Assembly: GCF_002483205.1 (NCBI RefSeq)
Contig: NZ_DLHM01000005.1
Coordinates: 261,951-325,950, forward strand
Direction: 5' to 3'
DNA from: Flavihumibacter sp. UBA7668
GTDB taxonomy: Bacteria; Bacteroidota; Bacteroidia; Chitinophagales; Chitinophagaceae
DNA length: 64,000 bases
Positions within the stretch are counted from its first letter, which is position 1; each line of letters begins with the position of its first letter. The notes under the pieces were generated by a model. That model had not been told where the DNA came from. It did no database searches and saw only the letters and a list, made by a program, of their open reading frames with translations. The translations under genes and the position numbers were made by a program. Shown here piece after piece: positions 8,330-17,131 of the stretch.

Positions 8330-9712
8330 ATGGAACAAATTTCCAAAAGTGCTTTTTTTGAACGATTTAAAGACCCGGAAATTTTTCAATCCGGTAGCTG
8401 GAACCTGCTACGTGTCATCCAGTCGGCATTATATGCAAGACTTTCTGATCGAAACAAAAAGAAAAATGCCAAAATTCTTTTTTTAGCCCCCATCTGGGTT
8501 CAGCAACTCTACCTGAATCTGAAAGCATTTCGGAAATACAAGGAATTTCCAGTTATATCCTCGCAACAAAAATACCTCCTGATTTGCCCAATCCGCTTTA
8601 TAAAGGATCCTGAAAGCGGAAAAGAAAAAAATATTTACATAGAAAAACTGCTGTCCTATCTCGGCAGGCAAAACTGTCATATCCATTACAGAAGTTCGCT
8701 TACAGCAGCAACTTCAATTGAACACGATTCAATACTTCCGGATTGGCTATCCCTGAGAATCCGATTTAGCGAATTTGATTATGAATGCGTAAAAATGCTT
8801 CGGGAACTTTACCATCAGCTCATTCATGCTGCTGCTTTACACCCTGGAGATCATGTTGAAATTCAACTTGCATTGGAAAATTTTTGGAGAGAAGCCCGTT
8901 TGTATTATTCAGTTATTAAAAACAGTCCGGTTAAAACCGCCTTTATTTATCCGGCTTATCAGAATGAAGCCCTGGTTTATGCATTCCGCAAAGCAGGTAT
9001 TCGTATAATTGAATTGCAACATGGTGTAATCAGTAAAGGAGCTAATTTTTATGTGTATCCTACCATTGTTAATAAAGTAAAAGGTGATAAGTTACTGCCG
9101 GATGAAATATGGGTATGGGGCAACTATTGGAAAAACGTATTATTGAATGGGGATGAATTTAAAAAAGAACAAATAAAAGTTGCAGGCGATTTTATATCGC
9201 GTCCTTCATTTCAACAGAAAGCTGATCAAAAAGAAAAAATCCTGCTGATCGCACTTAGTTCCAATACCCAAGCCGTTTTTATTCCTTATATAAAGCAACT
9301 CGAAAAACAACTCCGGCTGCACCCCGGTTGGAGAATCCAGATAAAATTACATCCCGGGGATCCAAATAATCAGGTTTACTACGATGCGTTTGGCAGTCTG
9401 GAGACCATTGAACTGGTCGGTAAGCAAATCAATATAGCTGAGTGTTTACGAAAGGCCAGTATTCAGATCAGTATATATTCGAATACTTTATTTGAAGCAA
9501 TAGGTACCGGTACCCTGAATTTTTGCCTAGATGTGGACGAAAAATTTAAAGGCTTTATTGAAGATGTTGTTGCAGCAGGGGTAGCCTATTTATTACAACC
9601 CGCAGATGACCCGATTGAAAAATTTGAAGCCCTTCGTCCAACGCATAAAGAGTTGAACAGGGATGATTTTTTTGCAAAATTCCCACCCGGCACTGATAAG
9701 AAACTGATATGA
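8330..9712 (+). CDS. Putative GT-B-fold surface-polysaccharide glycosyltransferase
   Basis: This 460-aa protein resembles the loose group of KpsS/KpsC-, TagF- and sialyltransferase-like GT-B enzymes. Visible landmarks are IIELQHGVISKGANFYVYP (about residues 225-243), DEIWVWGNYWKNVL, a lysine-histidine motif IKLHPGDPNNQ and a C-terminal donor-site-like SIYSNTLFEAIGTGTLNF. No signal peptide or membrane segment is seen, so it is probably cytoplasmic. It follows the aldolase/KdsB/HAD trio with no gap, so it is the best candidate for the transferase using the CMP-activated acid made by them. That link is inference from position; a related function using another nucleotide donor is possible. Confidence 0.6.
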   Translation: MEQISKSAFFERFKDPEIFQSGSWNLLRVIQSALYARLSDRNKKKNAKILFLAPIWVQQLYLNLKAFRKYKEFPVISSQQKYLLICPIRFIKDPESGKEKNIYIEKLLSYLGRQNCHIHYRSSLTAATSIEHDSILPDWLSLRIRFSEFDYECVKMLRELYHQLIHAAALHPGDHVEIQLALENFWREARLYYSVIKNSPVKTAFIYPAYQNEALVYAFRKAGIRIIELQHGVISKGANFYVYPTIVNKVKGDKLLPDEIWVWGNYWKNVLLNGDEFKKEQIKVAGDFISRPSFQQKADQKEKILLIALSSNTQAVFIPYIKQLEKQLRLHPGWRIQIKLHPGDPNNQVYYDAFGSLETIELVGKQINIAECLRKASIQISIYSNTLFEAIGTGTLNFCLDVDEKFKGFIEDVVAAGVAYLLQPADDPIEKFEALRPTHKELNRDDFFAKFPPGTDKKLI

Positions 9713-10371
9713 GTTTTTTAAGACAACAACTATCCAGCCTAAGCCTGGCTTTTGCACTTTATAAACAGCAAAAAAGAATAAAGGGATCCAGCATCCAAAG
9801 TCTGCTGAACCCTGCCTGGGAAAAACAATTGAAGGAATACAGCCTTATTGAATCTAACTGTGACTTGAAAGGCAATCCTTCCTATCTCGGCCGGGGACTT
9901 TATATCGGAAACACCACACTGATCTACAATACGGAAAGCATCGGAGATTTTTGTTCAATTTCTTCCGGAGTAAAAATTGGTCTTGCGGCTCACCCCAAAC
10001 ATTTTTTATCAACAAGTCCACTTTTTTATTCGGCTTCAAGAGGCTTGTTGCAAAACTCCGCATCGTTTCCCAATTCGCAAAAAAAGGTGGTCATCGGACA
10101 TGATGTGCTTATTTCTGCTAATGTGCTCATAATGGAGGGTATTACCATTGGTACCGGTTCCATTATCGGAGCAGGAGCCGTTGTAGTTAAAGATGTTGCG
10201 CCTTATTCCATTGTGGCGGGTGTACCGGCCAAACCTATAGGGATGCGTTTTCCCGATACGATTGTTCAGCAATTGCTGGAAAGTTCCTGGTGGAACCTTC
10301 CCCTCGACCAAATTCTTGAATTACCTCATTTGCAGGACGCAGCGCGTATACCAATAAATAGAAAAAATTAA
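9709..10371 (+). CDS. Left-handed beta-helix O-acetyltransferase (CatB/LpxA-like)
   Basis: A 220-aa hexapeptide-repeat acyltransferase. The left-handed beta-helix is visible from about residue 65 (YNTESIGDFCSISSGVKIG). After a loop of about 40 residues it ends with VVIGHDVLISANVLIMEG and ITIGTGSIIGAGAVVVKDV, followed by the family hallmark IVAGVPAKPIGMRF. The loop contains AAHP, where such enzymes carry the catalytic His. It would transfer an acetyl group from acetyl-CoA to a sugar of the repeat unit. Start and previous stop overlap as ATGA, and its stop overlaps the next ATG. The acceptor is unknown. Confidence 0.85.
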   Translation: MSFLRQQLSSLSLAFALYKQQKRIKGSSIQSLLNPAWEKQLKEYSLIESNCDLKGNPSYLGRGLYIGNTTLIYNTESIGDFCSISSGVKIGLAAHPKHFLSTSPLFYSASRGLLQNSASFPNSQKKVVIGHDVLISANVLIMEGITIGTGSIIGAGAVVVKDVAPYSIVAGVPAKPIGMRFPDTIVQQLLESSWWNLPLDQILELPHLQDAARIPINRKN

Positions 10372-11303
10372 TGCTTGTTTCGGTTATAATACCCTGTTAT
10401 AATGTGGTTGATTATATTGAGGAATGTCTGCAATCAGTATATAATCAGGATTATTCCTCCCTTGAAGTGATCTGCGTTGATAACAATTCATCAGATTCAA
10501 CGTTGAAAAAATTAAATCAGTTAAAAACAGATCGATACAAGGAACTGATCATTCTGGAGGAACCAAAAAAAGGGGCTAATGCCGCAAGAAATAAAGGCCT
10601 TCAGCATGCCAGGGGAGAATGGATTCAATTCCTCGATGCAGATGACCTGTTGCTGCCTGACAAAATAAGCAGCCAGATCCGCCAGATCAGTTTGAATGGA
10701 TTTTCGGGGTTCATTGCAGCTACTGCAATCCGCAATAAAATAAACGGTGAGCAAATGCTGTATGAATTATATCAGGAACAACCAGCTATAGCCGTCTTTA
10801 CCGGCAGAGCAGGAACTACCTGCTCCAATTTGTGGGAGAAAAAATGGCTCGATAAAATTAATGGCTGGGATGAAAGCATTCAAAGCTCCCAGGAAGCTGA
10901 CCTGATGTTGCGACTGGTATTGGCAGATTGTCCGATTCAGTTTGATTCAACTCCCCTCACCCTCCTGCGAGATCGGGAAACAGGTCAGATATCCCAAACC
11001 GATCCTTCCAAAAGATGGATTCAGCTCCTGCATACCCGCTTACATTTTATCAGAGAATTTCGCAAAAAGCAGCCGGCAGCGTACAAACAACAAAAAAATA
11101 TGTTTTGTACCTACTTGCTTTCATCCCTGCTCGTTTTAGCCAGATACAATCGAAAAAAAGCATTGGAGTATTATAATTTATTGGATTTTTCCGGGTGGAA
11201 ACCGCAGGCCGGCTTTGGTATCAGTAAATCAAAAGCCATCCTGCTGCAATACCTGGGATTTTCCTTATTTACAAAATTAAATTTGATCCGGCAGGACCAA
11301 TAG
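10371..11303 (+). CDS. Family 2 glycosyltransferase
   Basis: A 310-aa inverting GT-A glycosyltransferase. The N-terminus has the typical VSVIIPCYNVVDYIEECL and ICVDNNSSDSTLKKL, then the acidic metal/donor site IQFLDADDLLLPDKI near residues 84-98. A probable catalytic acidic site, SSQEADLMLRL, lies near 170. The C-terminal ~80 residues are basic and helical, likely for membrane association. Its ATG shares one base with the upstream stop, and 1 bp separates it from the next gene. The donor and linkage cannot be told from sequence. Confidence 0.88.
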   Translation: MLVSVIIPCYNVVDYIEECLQSVYNQDYSSLEVICVDNNSSDSTLKKLNQLKTDRYKELIILEEPKKGANAARNKGLQHARGEWIQFLDADDLLLPDKISSQIRQISLNGFSGFIAATAIRNKINGEQMLYELYQEQPAIAVFTGRAGTTCSNLWEKKWLDKINGWDESIQSSQEADLMLRLVLADCPIQFDSTPLTLLRDRETGQISQTDPSKRWIQLLHTRLHFIREFRKKQPAAYKQQKNMFCTYLLSSLLVLARYNRKKALEYYNLLDFSGWKPQAGFGISKSKAILLQYLGFSLFTKLNLIRQDQ

Positions 11304-11304
11304 A

Positions 11305-12453
11305 ATGGTGATATACCTCAGTTTTGGCGATCAGCCATCCGGTGTTTATAAAAGTCAGGTAACAGATTTTGTGAATTTTCTGGAGGCCGAATCCGGCCAT
11401 AATGTTTGGTTGGTGGCATTTATTTCAATCCGTGGGTTCTTTAACAACCGCCAACAAATCCGGCAACACGCACCTCAGGCAATTGTACTACCCATGCTTC
11501 CCAAACTTCGGAACTGGCGCATGAACCGGTTCCTGCTCTTTGTTATTCTCCGCCTGCAATCAAAACGCCCGCAATTAATCATGGGCAGAAATGTGCTGGC
11601 AACTTTATTGGCCCTGGAAGCAAAGAAAAAAGGACTCACCAACAGCGTTTTATTTGACGGCAGGGGCGCCATTAGTGCTGAATGGAAGGAATATTCCGTA
11701 GTTCAGGATCCATACCTGGAGGCATCCATCAAAAACTGGGAAAAACAGGCTGTGCTTGAAACCGACTGGAGAATTGCCGTCTCCAATCAACTGGTTCGTT
11801 TCTGGCAATCCGAATTTGTTTATCAAAAAGGAAAAGAGTCGGTGATCCCCTGTACCATCGATCAATCCTATTCCCGGGTGCTCATCAATACCTCGCAAAT
11901 TGATGCTGCCAGAAAAAAAATCGGTTTCCCAACAACCGGCGTTACACTGGTTTACAGTGGTTCTGTTGCCGGCTGGCAATCCGGCAATCTGCTCAGTAGT
12001 TTATTGGAGCAATTATTGAACAATCAGCCTGAACTTCAGGTGCTTTTTCTCTCAAAAGAAACTCCTTTTATCAGTTCACTTGCCAACAACTATCCCAATC
12101 GAATAAAAGCCTGCTTCGTAGCACCCGAAGAAGTGCCTTCCTATCTGCTGGGATGCGATTATGGCTTACTGATTCGGGAAGATACCGTTACCAATCAGGT
12201 GGCCGCACCGGTTAAATTTGCAGAATATCTCGCATGCGGACTGAAAGTCCTGATATCTCCCAATCTGGGCGATTATTCCGGTTATGTTTCAGAAGAAAAA
12301 CTGGGCTTTCTTTCCGATTCTTTGCCACCAATACTTCAAAAATTATCATTGGAAGATAAAACAAGAATGCAGGCTTTTGCGTTAGAGAAATTTTCCAAAA
12401 GCAGGTACCTGACAGATTATCTTCAGATCATTCAACAAACCAGTATACATTGA
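11305..12453 (+). CDS. Family 4-like (GT-B) glycosyltransferase
   Basis: A 382-aa protein with a two-Rossmann GT-B layout. The N-terminal half binds acceptor (SFGDQPSGVYKSQVTDFVNF). The C-terminal half begins TLVYSGSVAGWQ and contains the donor-site region VPSYLLGCDYGLLIRED followed by PVKFAEYLACGLKVLIS. The usual EPEG-like motif is replaced by this KFAEYLACG form, seen in divergent GT4 enzymes. Its 3' end overlaps the following epimerase gene by 4 bp (TTGA). It would add one sugar of the first polymer; specificity unknown. Confidence 0.75.
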   Translation: MVIYLSFGDQPSGVYKSQVTDFVNFLEAESGHNVWLVAFISIRGFFNNRQQIRQHAPQAIVLPMLPKLRNWRMNRFLLFVILRLQSKRPQLIMGRNVLATLLALEAKKKGLTNSVLFDGRGAISAEWKEYSVVQDPYLEASIKNWEKQAVLETDWRIAVSNQLVRFWQSEFVYQKGKESVIPCTIDQSYSRVLINTSQIDAARKKIGFPTTGVTLVYSGSVAGWQSGNLLSSLLEQLLNNQPELQVLFLSKETPFISSLANNYPNRIKACFVAPEEVPSYLLGCDYGLLIREDTVTNQVAAPVKFAEYLACGLKVLISPNLGDYSGYVSEEKLGFLSDSLPPILQKLSLEDKTRMQAFALEKFSKSRYLTDYLQIIQQTSIH

Positions 12454-13361
12454 AAATTCTTGTTACCGGAGGAGCCGGTTTTATCGGATCAGCAGTTATT
12501 AAGAAATTACAGGAATCAGCTCATACGATTTTTGTTATCGATAATCTTTCCTTCGGGAACCGCGCTTTTATTTCTATTCCTGATCAACAATTTTATCAGA
12601 TAGATATCCGCGATGCGGATGCAATGGAAACCGCACTCAGGGAAATTCAGCCCGAAATTGTATTGCACCTGGCTGCTATCCATTTTATTCCCTATTGCAA
12701 TCAACATCCCTTTGAATCCTCCGATATCAATATACGGGGAACCATGAATCTCTTGAAAGCGATTAAATCCTGCGGTTCTGTTCAGCAATATTTATTCGCA
12801 TCCACCGCTGCCGTTTATCCGATAATTGATGAAGCTATCAGCGAGGATGCCGAAAAAAAACCAATGGATATTTATGGGTTGTCTAAACTTGCTGGTGAGG
12901 AGCTTTCGCAAAAATTTCATCAGGAAACCAATATCACCACCATCATCTGCCGCTTCTTCAATGCATTTGGCCCCAATGAAACCAATCCGCATCTGATTCC
13001 GGAAATTCAACAGCAGGTGAATAATGGATTGCGTACCATTAAACTCGGTAATCTGACACCAAAGCGCGATTTTATTCATACCTCCGATATGGCCAATGCC
13101 ATTGATGCATTGCTAACACATATGAAACAGGGTTTTGAAATTTTTAATCTGGGCAGAGGAATTGAATATTCCGTTACTGAAGTTGTACAGGCTTTTGAAG
13201 CACAATTGAACCAGCGGATTGAAATTGAAAGCGATCCTTCCAGAGTAAGAAAAGTGGAACGCATGCACCTCCTGAGCGATATCAGCAAGCTGACCCGTTT
13301 TACCGGCTGGACTCCCAAAATTTCACTTGAGCAGGGTATCAAAACCCTCATCAATTCCTAA
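12450..13361 (+). CDS. NAD-dependent nucleotide-sugar epimerase/dehydratase (extended SDR)
   Basis: A 303-aa extended short-chain dehydrogenase acting on a nucleotide sugar. The NAD site is VTGGAGFIGSAV at residues 5-16. The catalytic region has FASTAAVYP and the YxxxK pair in MDIYGLSKLAGEE, and the C-terminal substrate part has LGNLTPKRDFIHTSDMANAI. The start is TTG at 12,450, overlapping the upstream stop; no better start is visible since the Rossmann motif begins at residue 5. The family includes GalE-like epimerases, GDP-sugar dehydratases and reductases, so the product is open. Confidence 0.8.
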   Translation: MKILVTGGAGFIGSAVIKKLQESAHTIFVIDNLSFGNRAFISIPDQQFYQIDIRDADAMETALREIQPEIVLHLAAIHFIPYCNQHPFESSDINIRGTMNLLKAIKSCGSVQQYLFASTAAVYPIIDEAISEDAEKKPMDIYGLSKLAGEELSQKFHQETNITTIICRFFNAFGPNETNPHLIPEIQQQVNNGLRTIKLGNLTPKRDFIHTSDMANAIDALLTHMKQGFEIFNLGRGIEYSVTEVVQAFEAQLNQRIEIESDPSRVRKVERMHLLSDISKLTRFTGWTPKISLEQGIKTLINS

Positions 13362-13376
13362 ATCAGCCCGCTGCTC

Positions 13377-14480
13377 ATGCATATTGCTTTTTGTACAGAT
13401 GGCATTTATCCCTTTATCACAGGGGGAATGCAAAAACATTCCAGATTACTAATTGAAGCACTGTCAAAATACGAAGACCTCCGCATCTCCGTATTGCATC
13501 CGCATACAGAAACAATTTTTAACTCCCCACAGATAACAGAAATAAAACTGGCACCCCTATCAACAGATAAAAACTACCTGGTGGAAACCTATCGGTATTC
13601 GCAAAGAGTAGAAGCCAGCCTGAAAAAATTAAAACCTGATATAATTTACGCACAGGGTTTGTCTGTCTGGGCAGGATCTAAGCAGTTCTCTGATCGGTTG
13701 ATTATTAATCCACACGGACTCGAACCTTACCAGGCACTTGGTTGGAAAAATCGCCTCATTGCCATCCCGTTCAAATGGATTTTTAACTACCTCTTTTCCC
13801 ATGCAGCAAAAATTATTTCATTGGGCGGAAAACTGAGTGAAATCATAAAACAACACAGCGCTCACGCAGATCAATTGGCTGTTCTTCCCAATGCCATTAA
13901 CCTGCCTCCAACTGCTGCTGATTTGGTCCGGAATCCTGCATCACCTGTTAAAGTATTGTTCCTGGCACGTTTCGCTGCCAATAAAGGAATTGATATACTA
14001 TTTAACGCAATAGATCAGCTTGCCGCATCCGGACAGCTTTCCAAATTCGAATTTCGACTGGGTGGTAAAGGCCCACTTTATGAGCAATATCTTTCTAAAC
14101 CACGTCCGGCAAATGTTGAACTCCTGGGCTTTGTGAAGGATGAAGAGATTGATCGCTTATATCAGGAAAATGATCTTTTTGTATTGCCTACCCTGTTTGA
14201 AGGTATGCCCACCGTCGTACTCGAGGCTATGAGTTGGAAAATGCCCATCATCGTTTCCGATGTAGGCGCTACCGCAGAACAGGTAGATCAAACAAATGGT
14301 TACCTGATTCCACCCGGATCAGCGGATGCGCTGGTAAAAGCTCTGCTGGATTTTGAATCCAGTTCAGCCAGTGCGAAAATTGCCATGGGGGAGGCTTCTT
14401 ACCAAAGAGTTACTGACTTGTTTACCTGGGACGCAGTTGCGTTCAAACACCGTGAATTATTTTATGCACTTAAGCAATAA
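13377..14480 (+). CDS. Family 4 glycosyltransferase
   Basis: A 367-aa retaining GT-B enzyme. The N-terminal acceptor domain starts AFCTDGIYPFITGGMQKH, with the GGxxxH region common in GT4. The C-terminal donor domain has VKVLFLARFAANKGIDIL near residues 193-210. The nucleotide-sugar site VLPTLFEGMPTVVLEAMS contains the E-x7-E motif. The next gene's signal peptide starts inside its last 17 bp. The sugar transferred is not evident. Confidence 0.9.
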   Translation: MHIAFCTDGIYPFITGGMQKHSRLLIEALSKYEDLRISVLHPHTETIFNSPQITEIKLAPLSTDKNYLVETYRYSQRVEASLKKLKPDIIYAQGLSVWAGSKQFSDRLIINPHGLEPYQALGWKNRLIAIPFKWIFNYLFSHAAKIISLGGKLSEIIKQHSAHADQLAVLPNAINLPPTAADLVRNPASPVKVLFLARFAANKGIDILFNAIDQLAASGQLSKFEFRLGGKGPLYEQYLSKPRPANVELLGFVKDEEIDRLYQENDLFVLPTLFEGMPTVVLEAMSWKMPIIVSDVGATAEQVDQTNGYLIPPGSADALVKALLDFESSSASAKIAMGEASYQRVTDLFTWDAVAFKHRELFYALKQ

Positions 14481-17124
14481 AGCCTGCCTGGTCTTTTTAT
14501 TACTGGTGATCAGTATCGGTTTAAACGCACAGGTAAAACCTTCTTCTGAATGGTCATTCGACAGGGGCGAAACTAATAAAAATAAATGCCCCCTTACCAG
14601 AATCACCGGCATTTCAGGCCAGGCAATTGACCTGCAAAACAATAATTGCCTTTTTATAACATCAGGCCTTCCAAGAAATAAAAAAACAGGGATCACCGTT
14701 GAGTTTTGGTTCAAAGGTGATCGGTTTCAATTCCTTAGCTTTGGTCACCATTATTTTCTCCTGCAACTTAGTATGAACAGCCTGCTGTTTCGTACTACAC
14801 ATCAAAACAACCAGGGTAAAACACAGAATCAGGATTTACTTATTCCGCTCAAAGGAGCCGGAAGGAAATCCTATAATTATTATACCGATCAGCAATGGCA
14901 TCATTTCGTATTTACCGTTGATCTTGAAAAAGGGGTTAAGCGTATCTGGATAGACGCCGCATCTCCTGAAGGGTTTAGTTCAATCTTTAATAAAAATGAA
15001 GAACTGCTGCTCAGTGGCGATGATGGGTTTCGGAATAGTTCGGCTATTGATGAACTTCGTTTTTATCCTGCTGCCATCACTGAATCAGCAATACAGAAAC
15101 GTTGGCAAATTGGAGGAAAAAAAATGCCGGCAATCGCTGGTGGGCAAGTTACAGGTGTGGATCTTAAAGAATTTGCACCGGGTTACCCCAACTATTCCAT
15201 TCAGGCGAAAGAGCAACTTCGCAATTTCCCAAAACCCCGCTTTTATTCATCCGTTTCTTTACCCAGAAATATGTCCTGGATGGATATTAATTTCCTTCAC
15301 CGGGAGCTTCCATCTGCAGGTGGTACCGGATTTGGTACCAGCCGTCCCAATAACGCCGTTGCACTGATGGATGAGCTGGCAAAGAACTGGAACTATTATA
15401 TCGAAATCCCCTTACTGCGTACCACATCGGTTGCTGCAAAGAAAGCCTATGCCAACCCCAATCACCTGGCAGGTGCATTAGTTCAATATGCCAATGCACA
15501 TCCCCAATATCCCACTGCTTTGATTACCGTTCAGGCACAAAACATCCCTACACATATCGGAATGGATTCAAAGTTGGCTTACCTGCGCAACCAACATCTT
15601 CCATCCAACTATTTTATGAAAGATGCCAATGGTAATTTTATACTGCGCGGTAACCGAAAAATTCATTCTCCGCTAATGCCACTGGATATTATTGAGAAAG
15701 ATGCTGCGGTTAGTGCGAATTATATTAAACTATTGATGCAGCACCTGCAGCAACCACCCGCACTGATCAATGAAAATGGTGAAATTTTCGGTCATACCAT
15801 TCGGGAAGAGTATTTACGGAAAGATCCACCTGTTTGGAAAGATTTTAAACAATCCGGACGCACAGCAGCAGCCTACAGCGGACGCTTTCAATTCCGACAG
15901 GATTCGCTCTACAAAAAAACTATTCTGGAATCGCTGGGCTCCCCAAATACAAAATTCAGCTTCTATAATCTTTCTGCCATACAGCCGGGTTACTGGCCCG
16001 ATTATGCACAAAGAAGAACACTGAATAAATGGACCGATTCCATTATCTATCCAAGCCCTGATTTTTATCCCACAACACCGGATAACTGGTCAATTGGAAG
16101 AGGCGCACTTAACGGATTCGGTATTATAAGTGAAGGCAGGAAAACTGAAATAGAATTCGGCGATCTGTTTTTTGCACCCTTTGTTTCTGCAGGATGGGCC
16201 GCTGAAGAAAAAAACATCCGGCCTGCCCAATGGCTGGCCTTATTGAAATCAATGGTGATGTTGGGGGCTGATTTTTTTTATACCGGTTATTTTAATATAA
16301 CCGGCAAAGGTGGAAAATGGCCCAATGGTGCCGGACCAAACGATCCAAGAGGTTATATCTACCAGGCAGCAGTGCCTGCTTATGCACAGGCACTTCGTAG
16401 CTGGGTTCCGGAGTTTTTTAGCAGTGGCCAATTATTGGACCCGGCCGATTATGCTGATAAAAGATATTCGTTCCGATTTAAAGGTCAGGCAGATAATGAA
16501 CTGATCCTCGTTCGAAAATGGAAACAGCAATACCTGATTTATGGGAGTATTCAACCCTCCGGCAACCAGGCAGGGAATGTTCCTGAAAAAAAGAATACCA
16601 GTATCCGGCTCGAGGGAAAAACCATTCAGTTTCCCATAAGAAGGCAGGGTAGTATTTATGTACTTGATTTGTCTGCCCCGGCCCCGGTTTTCTACCAGCT
16701 CGATGGCTGGCATCAATATGAACACCCCTATTACTGGTCAAACAGCCTGCACCAGGAAGCAGCTGCCTTTTCCCATGCAAAAGGAGCTGTAAAACGTAGT
16801 ACAAAAAATATAACCGAAGAATTGAACTTCATTAATGCAACCACATCCCTTCAGCTTGCTGAAGCTGGTACTGTTTATTATGACGGACTTTCGCTGGAAA
16901 CCGGAAATTATAAACTAACAGCAGTTCTTAAAGCGCTTACTCCCGGTACTCGTATTCAATGCCATTTCCCTGAAACCGGGGTTAAAAAACAATGGACCCT
17001 TTCACCCAAACAAAACGATTTCATTCAGGCAGATTTTCGGTTAAATAAAGCTTGCAACCGGATGGAGTGGTCTATTCTGGAAGGATCTGCAGAAATAAGT
17101 CATTTTTCAGTTGAAAAAAACTAA
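14464..17124 (+). CDS. Secreted LamG-domain protein of the polysaccharide locus, function unknown
   Basis: The preferred start is ATG 14,464, which gives 886 aa with a clear signal peptide (MHLSNKACLVFLLLVISIGL, cleavage after the following NAQ). The in-frame ATG 111 bp upstream would put a charged extension before it. Residues ~25-220 look like a LamG/concanavalin-type beta-sandwich (GITVEFWFKGDRFQF, WHHFVFTVDLEKG, IDELRFYPAAI). The middle (~230-640) has features of a glycoside-hydrolase-like barrel, such as LINENGEIFG and GADFFYTGYF, but I cannot name a family. The end is beta-rich. It is the only obvious secreted enzyme-like protein among cytoplasmic glycosyltransferases, so a polymer-cleaving or polymer-binding role is plausible but unproven. 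Confidence 0.75.
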   Translation: MHLSNKACLVFLLLVISIGLNAQVKPSSEWSFDRGETNKNKCPLTRITGISGQAIDLQNNNCLFITSGLPRNKKTGITVEFWFKGDRFQFLSFGHHYFLLQLSMNSLLFRTTHQNNQGKTQNQDLLIPLKGAGRKSYNYYTDQQWHHFVFTVDLEKGVKRIWIDAASPEGFSSIFNKNEELLLSGDDGFRNSSAIDELRFYPAAITESAIQKRWQIGGKKMPAIAGGQVTGVDLKEFAPGYPNYSIQAKEQLRNFPKPRFYSSVSLPRNMSWMDINFLHRELPSAGGTGFGTSRPNNAVALMDELAKNWNYYIEIPLLRTTSVAAKKAYANPNHLAGALVQYANAHPQYPTALITVQAQNIPTHIGMDSKLAYLRNQHLPSNYFMKDANGNFILRGNRKIHSPLMPLDIIEKDAAVSANYIKLLMQHLQQPPALINENGEIFGHTIREEYLRKDPPVWKDFKQSGRTAAAYSGRFQFRQDSLYKKTILESLGSPNTKFSFYNLSAIQPGYWPDYAQRRTLNKWTDSIIYPSPDFYPTTPDNWSIGRGALNGFGIISEGRKTEIEFGDLFFAPFVSAGWAAEEKNIRPAQWLALLKSMVMLGADFFYTGYFNITGKGGKWPNGAGPNDPRGYIYQAAVPAYAQALRSWVPEFFSSGQLLDPADYADKRYSFRFKGQADNELILVRKWKQQYLIYGSIQPSGNQAGNVPEKKNTSIRLEGKTIQFPIRRQGSIYVLDLSAPAPVFYQLDGWHQYEHPYYWSNSLHQEAAAFSHAKGAVKRSTKNITEELNFINATTSLQLAEAGTVYYDGLSLETGNYKLTAVLKALTPGTRIQCHFPETGVKKQWTLSPKQNDFIQADFRLNKACNRMEWSILEGSAEISHFSVEKN

Positions 17125-17131
17125 CCCCCGC

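Noticed and set aside
8220..8486. An 88-aa + strand frame spanning the HAD and GT-B gene junction
   Set aside because: It overlaps two well-supported genes in another frame and shows no family features.
14353..14463. An upstream ATG extending the secreted LamG protein by 37 residues
   Set aside because: The extension is a shadow of the preceding glycosyltransferase and would bury the clear signal peptide that begins at 14,464.
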